From contig MKVX01000011.1 of NCBI GenBank assembly GCA_001899255.1, positions 186,001 to 250,000 of the forward strand: a stretch of DNA of 64,000 nucleotides, read 5' to 3'. The stretch is from Rhizobiales bacterium 62-47. GTDB lineage: Bacteria > Pseudomonadota > Alphaproteobacteria > Rhizobiales > Xanthobacteraceae. Shown here in pieces: positions 8,165-18,062 of this stretch. Each line of letters begins with the position of its first letter. Within the stretch, counting starts at the first letter, position 1. The notes beneath the pieces are model-generated. The model had not been told where the DNA came from. It made no database searches and saw nothing but the letters and a program-made list of their open reading frames with translations. The position numbers and the translations under genes were made by a program.

Positions 8165-9958
8165 ATGACTGTCATGACCTACCGTGCCCCCATCAACGAC
8201 ATGCTGCTCGCCCTCAATTATGGTGCCGGGCTTCAGGCAGCCATCAAGGCCGGTCACTACGGTGACTACGACAGCGACATTGCCGCCGCCGTGCTGGAAG
8301 AAGCCGGCCGCTTTGCAACCGATGTGCTGGCGCCGCTGAACAAGGTCGGGGACCAGAACGGCGTCAAACTCACCGACAGCAAGGTGACGACAGCGCCGGG
8401 CTGGCCCGACGCTTACCAGCGCTGGATCGCCGCCGGCTGGAATGCGGTCTCAGGCGCTGAGGCGTTCGGCGGCCAAGGTCTGCCGCTCGCGATCAATGCC
8501 GTTTGCACCGAAATCTGGAGCGCCTCGAACATCGCCTTCGGACTGTGCCCGCTGCTGACGCTGAGCGCCATCGAAGCGCTCGATGCGCACGGCAGCGACG
8601 ACCTGAAGAAGATCTACCTGGGCAAGCTGATCTCGGGCGAGTGGACTGGCACCATGCAACTAACCGAGCCGCAGGCGGGTTCGGATGTCGGCGCGCTGCG
8701 CAGCCGCGCCGAACGTGCCGCCGATGGCAGCTACCGCATCAGCGGCACCAAGATCTTCATCACCTATGGCGATCACGATATGACCGATAACATCGTGCAT
8801 TTCGTGCTCGCACGCTTGCCGGATGCGCCCGCCGGCACCAAGGGCATTTCACTGTTTCTGATTCCGAAATTTCTCGTCAACGCCGATGGCTCACTCGGCG
8901 CACGCAACGATATCTATCCGAGCGGTGTCGAACACAAGCTCGGCATTCATGCCTCGCCGACCTGCACCATGACGATGGGCGACCATGGCGGCGCCATCGG
9001 CTATCTGATCGGCGAAGAAAATCGCGGCATGCAATGCATGTTCACGATGATGAATCAGGCACGGCTCGGCGTCGGCCTCGAAGGTGTCGGCATCGCCGAT
9101 CGCGCTTATCAGCAAGCGCTAGCTTACGCGCAGGATCGCAAACAGGGCCGCGCTATAGGCGCGAAGGGCAACGGCTCAGATGCCATTATCGTGCATCCCG
9201 ACGTCAAGCGTATGCTGATGCAGATGCGCGCGATGACGGCGGCCGCACGCACCATCTGTTACGCGACGGCGGTTGCGCTCGACGTCTCGGTGCGTGCCAC
9301 GGATGCCAAGGTGCGCAGCGACGCCGCCGCGCGCGCCGCGCTGCTGACGCCGATCGCCAAGGCTTTTTCGACCGACATCGGCAACGAAGTCACCTCGCTC
9401 GGCGTGCAGATTCACGGCGGCATGGGCTTCATCGAAGAAACCGGTGCCGCGCAGCACTATCGCGACGCGCGCATCACCGCGATCTATGAAGGCACCAATG
9501 GCATCCAGTCGATCGATCTGGTGACGCGCAAGCTCGGCGTCAACGGCGGCGCTTCGGTGTGGGCGCTGCTCGACGAGTTGTCAGTTATCGTCAAGAAAGT
9601 CGAGGCGTCGAACGATCCGGCATTCGGCAGCACGGGCGCGAAGCTGCGCGATGCGCTCGGCTCGCTCGAACGCAGCAGTCGCTGGTTGCTGGAACGGCTC
9701 GGCACCGCGCCGAACGAAGCGCTGGCCGGAGCGACACCCTATCTGCGGTTGTTCGGTTCGACGCTAGGCGGCTGCATGCTGGCGCAGGAAGCACTGTCGG
9801 CTCGCGATCTCGGCGAACAACTCGGCGATGCCAGGCGCTACGTGACGCTGGCGCGCTTCTTCGCCGAGAACGTCAGCGTTCAAGCCGGTGCACTGGAGCG
9901 CACGGTGATCGACGGAGCCGATGCGGTGATCGGCGCCGACGACGTCCTGCTGGCCTGA
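8165..9958 (+). CDS. Acyl-CoA dehydrogenase, long AidB/DmdC-like type
   Basis: An FAD enzyme of about 597 residues that oxidises acyl-CoA to enoyl-CoA. It is longer than the usual 380-400, with the N-terminal extension (YRAPINDMLLALN...) and the C-terminal helical domain seen in 3-methylthiopropanoyl-CoA dehydrogenase (DmdC)-like proteins. Visible motifs are TMQLTEPQAGSDVGALRSRA, KIFITYGDHDMTDNIVHFVL, the FAD-side VQIHGGMGFIEETGAAQ and the catalytic-Glu region AIYEGTNGIQSIDL. ATGs at 8165 and 8174 are both possible starts. A crotonase follows 188 bases later, which suggests a shared beta-oxidation-like pathway. The substrate is not fixed by sequence. Confidence 0.85.
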   Translation: MTVMTYRAPINDMLLALNYGAGLQAAIKAGHYGDYDSDIAAAVLEEAGRFATDVLAPLNKVGDQNGVKLTDSKVTTAPGWPDAYQRWIAAGWNAVSGAEAFGGQGLPLAINAVCTEIWSASNIAFGLCPLLTLSAIEALDAHGSDDLKKIYLGKLISGEWTGTMQLTEPQAGSDVGALRSRAERAADGSYRISGTKIFITYGDHDMTDNIVHFVLARLPDAPAGTKGISLFLIPKFLVNADGSLGARNDIYPSGVEHKLGIHASPTCTMTMGDHGGAIGYLIGEENRGMQCMFTMMNQARLGVGLEGVGIADRAYQQALAYAQDRKQGRAIGAKGNGSDAIIVHPDVKRMLMQMRAMTAAARTICYATAVALDVSVRATDAKVRSDAAARAALLTPIAKAFSTDIGNEVTSLGVQIHGGMGFIEETGAAQHYRDARITAIYEGTNGIQSIDLVTRKLGVNGGASVWALLDELSVIVKKVEASNDPAFGSTGAKLRDALGSLERSSRWLLERLGTAPNEALAGATPYLRLFGSTLGGCMLAQEALSARDLGEQLGDARRYVTLARFFAENVSVQAGALERTVIDGADAVIGADDVLLA

Positions 9959-9972
9959 ACACACCCAAAAAG

Positions 9973-10050
9973 CCTTGCGGCAACGTTGCGGCAAACCCGT
10001 GGCGGCTTGCCGCAAGGGCAGCGCCCGGATCGACCGGCAAATTTGCCGGT
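9973..10050. repeat. Two intergenic hairpins between acyl-CoA dehydrogenase and crotonase genes
   Basis: CCTTGCGGCAA at 9973-9983 is the exact reverse complement of TTGCCGCAAGG at 10007-10017. It is followed by the perfect palindrome ACCGGCAAATTTGCCGGT at 10033-10050. There is no T-run, so a simple terminator is not certain. They may be mRNA-processing or attenuation structures, or a protein site. Confidence 0.5.
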
Positions 10051-10146
10051 GCACCCCGCTGCTGTCGGCCTTTGACCAAACCGCGGATGCTGTAGGATGA
10101 CACCCGTGGGGCGCCGGTCGCGCGCTCCGATTGCGGGAGAGCATGC

Positions 10147-10908
10147 ATGACCGGCCACTTGATTGTCACCGACGAAGACGCCACGCGGGTGATCACACTG
10201 CGCCGGCCGCAAAAGAAGAACGCGCTCACGCAGGACATGTACCTCGCCATGAGCGAGGCCATCAACAGCGCGCAGGACAACGCGGCGATCCGCTGCATCA
10301 TCATCACCGGCGGCTCGGGCGTGTTCACCGCCGGCAACGACCTCGAGGATTTTCTCAAGGACGGCACCGCAAGCGGCGATCAACCGCGCGCTTCGAACGC
10401 CATCACGTTTCTGCACGCGCTGGCGAACAATGCCAAGCCGATCATCGCCGCAGTGGATGGCATCGCCATCGGTGTCGGCACCACCATGCTATTCCATTGC
10501 GATTACGTATTGGCTAGTCCCACCGCGACTTTCTCGACACCGTTCATTCACCTCGGGCTGGTGCCGGAAGGCGCATCGAGCCTGTTGATGCCGTTGACCA
10601 TGGGGCATCAGCGCGCCTTTGCGACACTGGTGATGGGCCGCACGATGAATGCCACCGAGGCGCGCGAAGCCGGCTTCGTCAATACCATCGTCGCGCCGGG
10701 ACACACCGAAGCCGAGGCGCGCAAGGTCGCGCGTGAAATCTGCGCCCTCCCCGCCGAAGCCGTCGCCATTTCGCGCAAGCTGCTGAAGCTGCCGCCGGAG
10801 CAGTTGATCCAGCGGATCAATCAGGAGAGCGCCCTGTTCGGCGAACGGATGCGGTCCGAGGAAGCGGTCAACGCCTTCAAGGCCTTCTTCGCACGCAAGA
10901 GGGCGTGA
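10147..10908 (+). CDS. Enoyl-CoA hydratase/isomerase (crotonase) family protein
   Basis: 253 residues, normal for a crotonase. The fold signature is clear: VITLRRPQKKNALTQDM at the start, oxyanion-hole regions FTAGNDLEDFL and VDGIAIGVGTTMLFHCD, and the acid position in HLGLVPEGASSLLMP. A single Glu in that place fits a Delta3-Delta2 enoyl-CoA isomerase or hydratase. It acts in the cytoplasm on CoA thioesters. Its place behind the acyl-CoA dehydrogenase suggests the next step of the same route; in the DmdB-DmdC-DmdD pathway the third enzyme is also a crotonase, but membership is not proven here. The 5'-nucleotidase gene begins 13 bases after its stop. Confidence 0.88.
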   Translation: MTGHLIVTDEDATRVITLRRPQKKNALTQDMYLAMSEAINSAQDNAAIRCIIITGGSGVFTAGNDLEDFLKDGTASGDQPRASNAITFLHALANNAKPIIAAVDGIAIGVGTTMLFHCDYVLASPTATFSTPFIHLGLVPEGASSLLMPLTMGHQRAFATLVMGRTMNATEAREAGFVNTIVAPGHTEAEARKVAREICALPAEAVAISRKLLKLPPEQLIQRINQESALFGERMRSEEAVNAFKAFFARKRA

Positions 10909-10921
10909 GCCGCATTCGCAC

Positions 10922-12613
10922 ATGCGCAAGGCCCTCGCGATAGATTCCCATCGGCCGATTGCCGCAGCGATGCTTGCCCTCGCCTTCGCAGTTGGCGCAG
11001 CACCGCACGCGCAGGCGGAAACCGCTGCGCCGGTTCATGTCACCGTGCTGGCGATCAACGACCTGCACGGCAACCTGCAACCGCCGCCCGACGGCATCCG
11101 GATCGACGATCCCAAGGACGCGGCGCGGAAAATTCGGGTACCGGCCGGCGGCGTCGAGCACATGGCGACATTGGTCAAGCAACTACGCGCCGCTCAGCCG
11201 AACTCCGTGTTCGTTGCCGCGGGCGATCTGATCGGCGCCAGTCCGTTCCTGTCGGCGATGTTTCACGATGAGCCGACCATCGAATCCTTGTCGATGATGG
11301 GCATGGATATCGCGGCGGTCGGCAATCACGAGTTCGATGAAGGCAAGGACGAATTGCTGCGCATGCAGAACGGCGGCTGTCACCCGATCGATGGATGCCA
11401 GGGACCGCATCCGTTTCGCGGCGCGCAATTCCGATACCTCGCCGCCAGCACGATTGAGAAAAGCAGCGGCAAGACGTTGTTGCCGCCCTACGCGATCAGG
11501 CAATTCGAGGGCATCCCGATCGGCTTCATCGGCCTGACGTTGAAGAACACGCCGCGGCTGGTATCGCCGGTCGGCGTTGCCGGACTCGAGTTCCACGACG
11601 AAGCCGATACCGTCAATGCGCTGGTGCCGCAGTTGAAGGCGCAAGGCGTCGAGGCCATCGTCGTGTTGATCCACGAAGGCGGATTTCCGACCGGCGACTA
11701 CAACGCCTGCCCCGGCATCTCCGGCCCCATCGTCGATATCGTCAATAAATTCGACAAGGCTGTCGATGTCGTCGTCAGCGGCCACACGCATCAGGCTTAC
11801 ACCTGCGAGATCGACGGACGGCTGGTCACCAGCGGCGATAAATACGGCACGCTGGTCACCAGGATCGATCTCATGCTCGATCGCGGCACGCGGGATATCG
11901 TCAGCGCCAAGGCCGACAATCTGATCGTGCGCCCCGACTTCTATGCCAAGGATTCCGTCCAGAGCAAACTGCTGGCGGAATATGAACGGCTCGCCGGTCC
12001 CATCGCCGCGCGTGTCGCCGGGACGGCGACCGCAACATTGTCGCGCACGCCGAACGACGCCGGGGAAAGCGTGCTCGGCGACATCGTCGCCGATGCGCAA
12101 TTGGCGGCAACCCGTGCCGCGGACAAAGGCGGCGCGGTGATCGCCTTCACCAATCCGGGAGGCGTTCGCGCGCCGATCACCAAGCGCCCGGATAACGACG
12201 TGACCTACGGCGATGTGTTTTCGGCGCAACCGTTCCGCAATCAGTTGGTGACGCTGACGCTCACCGGCGCGCAGATCAAGGCCGTGCTGGAACAGCAGTG
12301 GATCGATCCGGCGCGGCCCCGCATCCTGCAGGTGTCGCACGGCTTCAGTTATGTTTGGGACAATGCGCGGCCGTTCGGCGAGCGCGTGCTGGCCGAGCGC
12401 ATGACGCTCAATGGCCAGCGCATCGAGCCAGCGGCGACCTACCGTGTGACGGTGAACAGCTTTCTCGCGGTCGGTGGCGACGGTTTCGCCACACTCAAGG
12501 ACGGTGTCACGGCACAGATCGGCATATACGATGTCGATGCACTGTACGATTATTTCCGCAGCAACAGCCCGGTCACACCGCCGCCGACGAACCGGATCGC
12601 GCGGATCAACTAG
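10922..12613 (+). CDS. Periplasmic bifunctional metallophosphatase/5'-nucleotidase
   Basis: 563 residues with a signal peptide (AAAMLALAFAVGAAPHAQA). The N-terminal metallophosphatase domain has the metal-binding motifs LAINDLHGNLQPPP, FVAAGDLIGASPF, VGNHEFDEGKDELL and VVVSGHTHQAYTC. The C-terminal 5'-nucleotidase domain (about residues 360-540) has SVLGDIVADAQLAATRAADK, FTNPGGVRAPI, and the substrate-side VSHGFSYVWDN and NSFLAVGGDGF. It hydrolyses nucleotides or related phosphoesters outside the inner membrane, releasing phosphate and nucleosides. It starts 13 bases after the crotonase stop, so it may share that transcript, although the functions are unrelated. Confidence 0.9.
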   Translation: MRKALAIDSHRPIAAAMLALAFAVGAAPHAQAETAAPVHVTVLAINDLHGNLQPPPDGIRIDDPKDAARKIRVPAGGVEHMATLVKQLRAAQPNSVFVAAGDLIGASPFLSAMFHDEPTIESLSMMGMDIAAVGNHEFDEGKDELLRMQNGGCHPIDGCQGPHPFRGAQFRYLAASTIEKSSGKTLLPPYAIRQFEGIPIGFIGLTLKNTPRLVSPVGVAGLEFHDEADTVNALVPQLKAQGVEAIVVLIHEGGFPTGDYNACPGISGPIVDIVNKFDKAVDVVVSGHTHQAYTCEIDGRLVTSGDKYGTLVTRIDLMLDRGTRDIVSAKADNLIVRPDFYAKDSVQSKLLAEYERLAGPIAARVAGTATATLSRTPNDAGESVLGDIVADAQLAATRAADKGGAVIAFTNPGGVRAPITKRPDNDVTYGDVFSAQPFRNQLVTLTLTGAQIKAVLEQQWIDPARPRILQVSHGFSYVWDNARPFGERVLAERMTLNGQRIEPAATYRVTVNSFLAVGGDGFATLKDGVTAQIGIYDVDALYDYFRSNSPVTPPPTNRIARIN

Positions 12614-13082
12614 GTCCGCGATTAGGCGCGACCGGAATGCTCCGCTACGTGAGGCGCAACTCCGCTGCCTGTCATGGCCGATTAATCCTGCCCCCATCCT
12701 TCTTGCTGAACTGCCGTCAGCCTGAAGTGCGAGTGCAAGCGAGCCTCGAAGGGCGACGGCGCCAAGTCATTGTGCAAGCCATTCGTGAAGTCAGCCTTCG
12801 CGGCGGCACGAGCGCGCACCTCAAAGTCAACCAGAAACAGTTCGATGAATCGAGGCAGTGAGTTCGTCATGGTCGGATTCATTCCGGCCATCCACGTCTT
12901 CACAGCCTCGCAATCAAAAAAACGTGGATGGCCGGGACAAGCCCGACCATGACGGCCTCATTGCTTCATTCCCAGGTTGCTTCAAGCCTGCTCGGTCCGA
13001 ACCTTCACCCTTTCGCAACTGGCGATAAGTCACTAGTATTCGGCCTCCTCACTCTCGCGCATGCCGCGCGCCGGACTCTTGA
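12614..13082. other. 469-base gap with two palindromic repeats
   Basis: No gene is supported. The stretch holds half of a 'GAGCCTCGAAGG' type repeat (12713-12759) and a full 'CGTCATGG...' hairpin (12865-12953). The last 100 bases should carry the promoter of the deacetylase-like gene. Confidence 0.6.
12865..12953. repeat. Palindromic intergenic repeat, family A ('CGTCATGGCCGG')
   Basis: The left arm (CGTCATGGTCGG...CCGGCCATCCACGT) and right arm (ACGTGGATGGCCGGG...CCGACCATGACG) are near-perfect reverse complements around a loop of about 20 bases. A second copy with the same arms lies at 21622-21711. Such elements are scattered between genes in Bradyrhizobium relatives. Confidence 0.8.
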
Positions 13083-14012
13083 ATGACCACACTGCTCGTC
13101 ACGCATCCGTCGGGGCTCGATCATCTGACCCCGCCCGGCCATCCGGAACGCCCGGACCGGCTCCGCGCCATCGATCAGGCGCTCAGCACCGATCAGTTCC
13201 TGCCGCTGACGCGGATGCTGGCGCCGGAGGGCTCGCTTGAAACCGTCGCGCTGTGCCACAACGATCACTACATCGACGAATTGCGCCACATCGCCCCGAG
13301 CAGCGGCCTCGTCTACATCGACGGCGACACCTCGATGTCGCCGGGCACGTGGGAAGCGGTGATGCGCGGCGTCGGCGGCGCGGTGGCGGCAACCGATGCA
13401 GTGTTGAGCGGCACTTGCGACAATGCGTTCGTTGCAGTGCGTCCACCGGGCCATCATGCCGAGATCAGCAAGCCGATGGGCTTCTGCTTCTTCGACAACG
13501 TCGCCATTGCCGCGCGCCACGCTCAGCGCAAGCACGGCATCGGCCGTGTCGCGATCGTCGATTTCGACGTTCATCACGGCAACGGCACGCAGGATATCTT
13601 CTGGGCGGACTCGACGGTGATGTATTGCTCCACGCATCAGATGCCACTGTTTCCCGGCACCGGTGCGACCTCCGAACGCGGTGAGCACGACACCATCGTC
13701 AATGCGCCGTTGGCATCCGGCGACGGCAGCGTCAAATTCCAGGCGGCCTTCAACAATCTCATTCTGCCGCAATTGCAGAAGTTCGCGCCCGAACTCGTCA
13801 TCATCTCGGCGGGATTCGATGCGCATCGCCGCGATCCGTTGGCGACGCTCGAACTCGATGCGACCGATTTTGGCTGGGTGACCCGCAAGTTGATGGACGT
13901 CGCCGATGCAAGCGCCGGCGGCAAGGTGGTGTCGGTGCTCGAAGGCGGCTATGATCTGCAGGGCCTCAAGGAATCCGTCGCAGCCCACGTCACCGCTTTG
14001 ATGGGCGCATGA
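13083..14012 (+). CDS. Histone-deacetylase-like family protein (acetoin utilisation/acetylpolyamine amidohydrolase type)
   Basis: 309 residues, a single HDAC-fold zinc hydrolase. Motifs seen are [40 protein letters not shown] (active-site His pair), [19 protein letters not shown] (Asp and His zinc ligands), FPGTG and [13 protein letters not shown] (third ligand Asp). Bacterial members remove acetyl groups from small amines or proteins; the substrate is unknown. It lies 70 bases before xseB and dxs follows further on, an order known in this bacterial group. The ATG at 13083 gives the typical short N-terminus ([10 protein letters not shown]). Confidence 0.9.
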   Translation: MTTLLVTHPSGLDHLTPPGHPERPDRLRAIDQALSTDQFLPLTRMLAPEGSLETVALCHNDHYIDELRHIAPSSGLVYIDGDTSMSPGTWEAVMRGVGGAVAATDAVLSGTCDNAFVAVRPPGHHAEISKPMGFCFFDNVAIAARHAQRKHGIGRVAIVDFDVHHGNGTQDIFWADSTVMYCSTHQMPLFPGTGATSERGEHDTIVNAPLASGDGSVKFQAAFNNLILPQLQKFAPELVIISAGFDAHRRDPLATLELDATDFGWVTRKLMDVADASAGGKVVSVLEGGYDLQGLKESVAAHVTALMGA

Positions 14013-14082
14013 ATTCCCGCCACAATCCGCTCGCACACATGCTTACGAATTTGCGCACCAGATGCGCCGCAGGGACATGAAT

Positions 14083-14334
14083 ATGGCTGACAACACTAAT
14101 GCCGACGTCAAGAAGCTGAGTTTCGAACGCGCGCTCGAGGAACTCGAATCCATCGTCAAGCGGCTCGAGGACGGCAAGGTCGCGCTGGAGGAATCCGTCA
14201 ACATCTACGAGCGTGGCGAAGCGCTGAAACGGCGCTGCGAGGAACTGCTGCGCCAGGCCGAAGCGCGCGTCGACAAGATCACCACCGATGCCAACGGCCA
14301 GCCGACCGGAACCGAACCGCTGGACGTGCAGTGA
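14083..14334 (+). CDS. xseB: Exodeoxyribonuclease VII small subunit
   Basis: 83 residues, the usual size. The core [20 protein letters not shown] then [20 protein letters not shown] is the XseB helical hairpin that binds the large subunit XseA. The complex degrades single-stranded DNA into short pieces in the cytoplasm. The ATG at 14083 has AGGG nine bases upstream; an ATG at 14077 is too close to that site. XseA is not in the window. Confidence 0.95.
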   Translation: MADNTNADVKKLSFERALEELESIVKRLEDGKVALEESVNIYERGEALKRRCEELLRQAEARVDKITTDANGQPTGTEPLDVQ

Positions 14335-14483
14335 GACTGCCGCAGCGCCGCACCATCTTGGTGCCCTATGCTGTCCTGATCCGCTCCGAACGCCGCGTTC
14401 GCTGCATCTCTGCGGCGGAATCGCCCTTTGGCGCGCGGCCCAGCCTGCTATAATCAACGTTCTATTTCGGGGGACTGGACACG

Positions 14484-15758
14484 GTGCGGGTGCAACGCCG
14501 ACATATCATCTATGTGCAGGGCTTCGATCCGCGCGGATTGGCCCAATACTACCGCATGTTCCGCACCGAACTGCGCAAGTCCGACCGCCTGCACGGCATC
14601 GCATCGACCATCAGCCGGCCCCAGAGTTCCGCGGATGGCTCGATGGCCTCGTGGCGCATCGAAACCGAAGCCGACGGATGGCGGACGCAAACCAGCTACG
14701 ATTTTCTGCGCTGGGAAGACCTGATTCAGCACGACCTCGGTGCGCCGATGTGGCGCACCGTGCTGCGCGCCACGGCAATCTACTGGTGGCTGATCTTCAA
14801 CGGCATCCTCGCGCGGTTCTGGCGCGCGCATTGGCGCTTCGCCACCTTCATCACCTACCCGCATTTCGTGCTGCTCAACGAAATGATCTGGTCGGCCGGC
14901 GCGGCCTATGTCGCTGGCGCCATCCTCGGCGCGCTTGGCGCTCCCAGTCCGGTTGCGATCGTTGCAGGTCTCGCGACGTTCTTCGCCGCGTTGTGGGCGT
15001 TGCTGAAATACACCGAGAGCCGGACATACGCGCTCTATCTGATGTCCGACACCTACTTCACCTGGAAGTTCGCCAACCGGCAGCGGCCGGATTGGGATGC
15101 GCGCATCGTCCGGTTCGCCCAGCATCTGGTCGAGGTGGCGCAACACAGCGACGCCGATGAGATCATCATCGTCGGCCACAGCTCGGGCTCGTTCCTCGGT
15201 GTCGAGATCGTTGCGCAAGCGCTGCAGCTGGATCCCTCGCTGGGGCGGCGCAAGGCGCGCGTCGCGCTGCTGACCATCGGCGGCAACCTGCCGATCGTCG
15301 GTTTCCTGCCGGTGTCGGAGCCATTCCGTCAGCGCATACGCCAACTGGCCGTCGAACCCTCCATCGACTGGATCGACTGTCAGTCGCGCAAGGACGTGAT
15401 GAACTTCTATCCGTTCGATCCGATCGCCGGGCATGGCATCGATGCCGGCCCGGCGCGGCGCAACCCGGTGATCATGCCGGTGCGGTTTCGCGAGATCATC
15501 GACCCCAAGCACTATCGCAGCTTCCGCTGGCAGTTTTTCCGGGTGCATTTCCAGTTCGTGATGGCCAATGAGCGGCCGCACGGCTACGACTTCTTCATGA
15601 TCGTCTGCGGGCCGATCGGCCTGATCGACCGCGCCCGCAATCCGGACCAGACACTGGCCGCGCTCCGTGCCGACCAAGCCACCGCCCCTCGGCCTTCAGC
15701 CGGGGCGGATCGCCGGGCCAAAGCCGATGCGGAACAATCACCCCTGCTGAATGGTTGA
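14484..15758 (+). CDS. Membrane-anchored alpha/beta-hydrolase-like protein of unknown function
   Basis: 424 residues from a GTG start. The N-terminus HIIYVQGFDPRGLAQYY resembles the first strand and oxyanion turn of an alpha/beta hydrolase. Two or three hydrophobic segments (YWWLIFNGILARFW and AGAAYVAGAILGALGAPSPV with the following AIVAGLATFFAALWALL) are inserted around residues 90-170. The nucleophile elbow IIIVGHSSGSFLGVEIVAQA follows near residue 235. Candidate later residues are DCQSRKDVMNFYPFDP (Asp) and a His in FRVHFQFVMANERPHG. The membrane insert within the fold is unusual. It could be a lipase or esterase at the inner face of the inner membrane. It sits between xseB and dxs; the function is not known. 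Confidence 0.7.
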   Translation: MRVQRRHIIYVQGFDPRGLAQYYRMFRTELRKSDRLHGIASTISRPQSSADGSMASWRIETEADGWRTQTSYDFLRWEDLIQHDLGAPMWRTVLRATAIYWWLIFNGILARFWRAHWRFATFITYPHFVLLNEMIWSAGAAYVAGAILGALGAPSPVAIVAGLATFFAALWALLKYTESRTYALYLMSDTYFTWKFANRQRPDWDARIVRFAQHLVEVAQHSDADEIIIVGHSSGSFLGVEIVAQALQLDPSLGRRKARVALLTIGGNLPIVGFLPVSEPFRQRIRQLAVEPSIDWIDCQSRKDVMNFYPFDPIAGHGIDAGPARRNPVIMPVRFREIIDPKHYRSFRWQFFRVHFQFVMANERPHGYDFFMIVCGPIGLIDRARNPDQTLAALRADQATAPRPSAGADRRAKADAEQSPLLNG

Positions 15759-16110
15759 ATCCGGCGCATTTTGAACCGTAAGGGAGGTTCGGCTGACCCA
15801 TCGGGATGCCGCAAGTTGGCTTTGGAGGGGGCTTTGGTGTAAGGTCTGGCGCAATATGCTCTGACAGCAATGTCTTTTCGTTGCGCTCTGTCTTTGATAA
15901 ACGATTGAAATAGCAACGAAAACAATGAACGACGGCATTGCCGCCAGAGTGATTTACATCACAGTTCTTGCTCGGAGCGCCACTTAGGCTCTCAAATAGG
16001 CTTCCCCGATCAGGAAGCGTCGGAAAGATGCAGGGTTCCGGATGCGCCAGTGTGGCGCAATCCCTATATCTGTCCGACCGCTCGCCTGACATGCAAATTG
16101 GAATCTCGCC
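15759..16110. other. Intergenic region upstream of dxs
   Basis: 352 bases with no convincing gene, repeat or terminator. The AT-richer part around 15890-15960 (TTGATAAACGATTGAAATAG) is a reasonable place for the dxs promoter, but no clear -35/-10 pair was identified. Confidence 0.4.
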
Positions 16111-18045
16111 GTGACCAGCTTTAGTAAAACGCCGCTCCTCGATACCATTCGCACCCCCGACGACCTGCGCAAGCTCAAGGTCGAGCAGGTGCGGCAGGTT
16201 GCCGACGAGCTGCGCCAGGAGACGATCGACGCCGTGTCAGTGACGGGCGGCCACTTCGGCGCCGGTCTCGGCGTCGTCGAGCTGACCACCGCGATCCACT
16301 ACATATTCGACACGCCGCGCGACCGCCTGATCTGGGACGTCGGCCATCAGGCCTATCCGCACAAGATCCTCACCGGCCGCCGCGACCGCATCCGCACGCT
16401 GCGCACCGGCGGTGGGCTGTCCGGTTTCACCAAGCGCACCGAGAGCGACTACGATCCGTTCGGCGCAGCGCATTCCTCGACCTCGATCTCTGCCGGTCTC
16501 GGCATGGCCGTGGCGCGCGACCTCTCCGGCGGCAAGAACAATGTCATCGCGGTGATCGGCGACGGCGCGATGTCGGCGGGCATGGCCTATGAGGCGATGA
16601 ACAATGCCGGCGCGATGAATTCGCGGCTGATCGTCATCCTCAACGACAACGACATGTCGATTGCGCCGCCGGTCGGCGCCATGTCGGCCTATCTGTCGCG
16701 TCTGTATTCCGGCAAGACCTATCGTTCGCTGCGCGAAGCTGGCAAGCAACTTAGCAAGCACCTGCCCAAAGTACTGGCCGATCGCGCCGAACGCGTGGAG
16801 GAATATTCGCGCGGCTTCATGGTCGGCGGCGGCACGCTGTTCGAGGAACTCGGCTTCTATTACGTCGGCCCGATCGACGGCCACAATCTCGACCACCTGC
16901 TGCCGGTGCTCAAGAACGTCCGCGACATGGAGAACGGACCGATCCTGGTTCATGTCGTGACGCAGAAGGGCAAAGGCTACGGCCCGGCGGAAGCGTCCGC
17001 CGACAAGCTGCACGCCGTCGCCAAGTTCGACGTCGCCACCGGCACACAGACCAAGGCCAAGCCGAATGCGCCGGCCTATCAGAACGTGTTCGGCCAATCG
17101 CTGGTCAAGGAAGCGCAGCGCGACGACAAGATCGTCGCCATCACCGCGGCGATGCCGTCCGGCACCGGCGTTGATATCTTCAACAAGGCGTTCCCGGATC
17201 GCACCTTCGATGTCGGCATCGCCGAGCAGCATGCGGTGACGTTCGCCGCCGGTCTCGCGACCGAGGGCTACAAGCCGTTCTGCGCCATCTATTCGACCTT
17301 CCTGCAGCGCGGTTACGATCAGGTGGTCCACGACGTCGCCATCCAGAACCTGCCGGTGCGCTTCGCCATCGATCGCGCCGGCCTGGTCGGCGCCGACGGC
17401 GCGACGCATGCGGGATCGTTCGACAACGCCTATCTCGGCTGCCTGCCGAACTTCGTCATCATGGCCGCCTCCGACGAGGCCGAACTGGTGCACATGGTCG
17501 CGACGCAGGTGGCGATCAACGACCGCCCCAGCGCGGTTCGCTATCCGCGCGGCGAAGGCCGCGGCGTCGAGATGCCGGAGGTCGGCATTCCGCTCGAAAT
17601 CGGCAAGGGCCGCATCGTGCGCCAGGGCAACAAGGTGGCGCTGCTGTCGTTCGGCACCCGGCTCGCCGAATGCGAGAAGGCCGCCGACGAACTCGCCGCG
17701 CACGGCCTCTCCACCACCATCGCCGATGCGCGCTTCATGAAGCCGCTCGACGTCGAACTGGTGCTCAAGCTCGCCCGCGAGCACGAAATCCTCATCACCG
17801 TCGAGGAAGGCTCGGTCGGCGGCTTCGGCTCGCATGTCATGCAGACCTTGTCCGAGCACGGCGCGCTCGATAACGGCATGCTGCGCTTCCGTTCGATGGT
17901 GTTGCCCGACGAATTCATCGACCACGATACGCCGGCGGCGATGTACGCCTACGCGAAGCTCGACGCCAAGGGCATCGTCGCCAAGGTGTTCGAGGTGTTG
18001 GGCAAGGACGCCAAGACCGACACCATCAAGCTGGCCGGCGCGTAA
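16111..18045 (+). CDS. dxs: 1-deoxy-D-xylulose-5-phosphate synthase
   Basis: 644 residues from a GTG start ([16 protein letters not shown]), full length. It condenses pyruvate with glyceraldehyde 3-phosphate using thiamine diphosphate, the first step of the non-mevalonate isoprenoid pathway, and also feeds thiamine and pyridoxal synthesis. Motifs are [18 protein letters not shown], the TPP/Mg motif [18 protein letters not shown]...[12 protein letters not shown], and the transketolase-like C-terminal part with [15 protein letters not shown] and [12 protein letters not shown]. tlyA follows 17 bases later, so the two are probably one transcript. Confidence 0.98.
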   Translation: MTSFSKTPLLDTIRTPDDLRKLKVEQVRQVADELRQETIDAVSVTGGHFGAGLGVVELTTAIHYIFDTPRDRLIWDVGHQAYPHKILTGRRDRIRTLRTGGGLSGFTKRTESDYDPFGAAHSSTSISAGLGMAVARDLSGGKNNVIAVIGDGAMSAGMAYEAMNNAGAMNSRLIVILNDNDMSIAPPVGAMSAYLSRLYSGKTYRSLREAGKQLSKHLPKVLADRAERVEEYSRGFMVGGGTLFEELGFYYVGPIDGHNLDHLLPVLKNVRDMENGPILVHVVTQKGKGYGPAEASADKLHAVAKFDVATGTQTKAKPNAPAYQNVFGQSLVKEAQRDDKIVAITAAMPSGTGVDIFNKAFPDRTFDVGIAEQHAVTFAAGLATEGYKPFCAIYSTFLQRGYDQVVHDVAIQNLPVRFAIDRAGLVGADGATHAGSFDNAYLGCLPNFVIMAASDEAELVHMVATQVAINDRPSAVRYPRGEGRGVEMPEVGIPLEIGKGRIVRQGNKVALLSFGTRLAECEKAADELAAHGLSTTIADARFMKPLDVELVLKLAREHEILITVEEGSVGGFGSHVMQTLSEHGALDNGMLRFRSMVLPDEFIDHDTPAAMYAYAKLDAKGIVAKVFEVLGKDAKTDTIKLAGA

Positions 18046-18062
18046 GCGCGTCCGGCCGGGCG

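Noticed and set aside
11183..12697. 504-codon minus-strand frame opposite the 5'-nucleotidase
   Set aside because: Same cause; the plus-strand gene has all catalytic motifs.
15595..16092. Minus-strand frame of 165 codons before dxs
   Set aside because: Composition is random, it overlaps the end of the hydrolase gene and shows no motif or ribosome site.
16237..17925. Long open frame on the minus strand opposite dxs (562 codons)
   Set aside because: It is the antisense shadow of a strongly conserved gene in high-GC DNA, rich in Arg, Gly and Asp and without any known motif.
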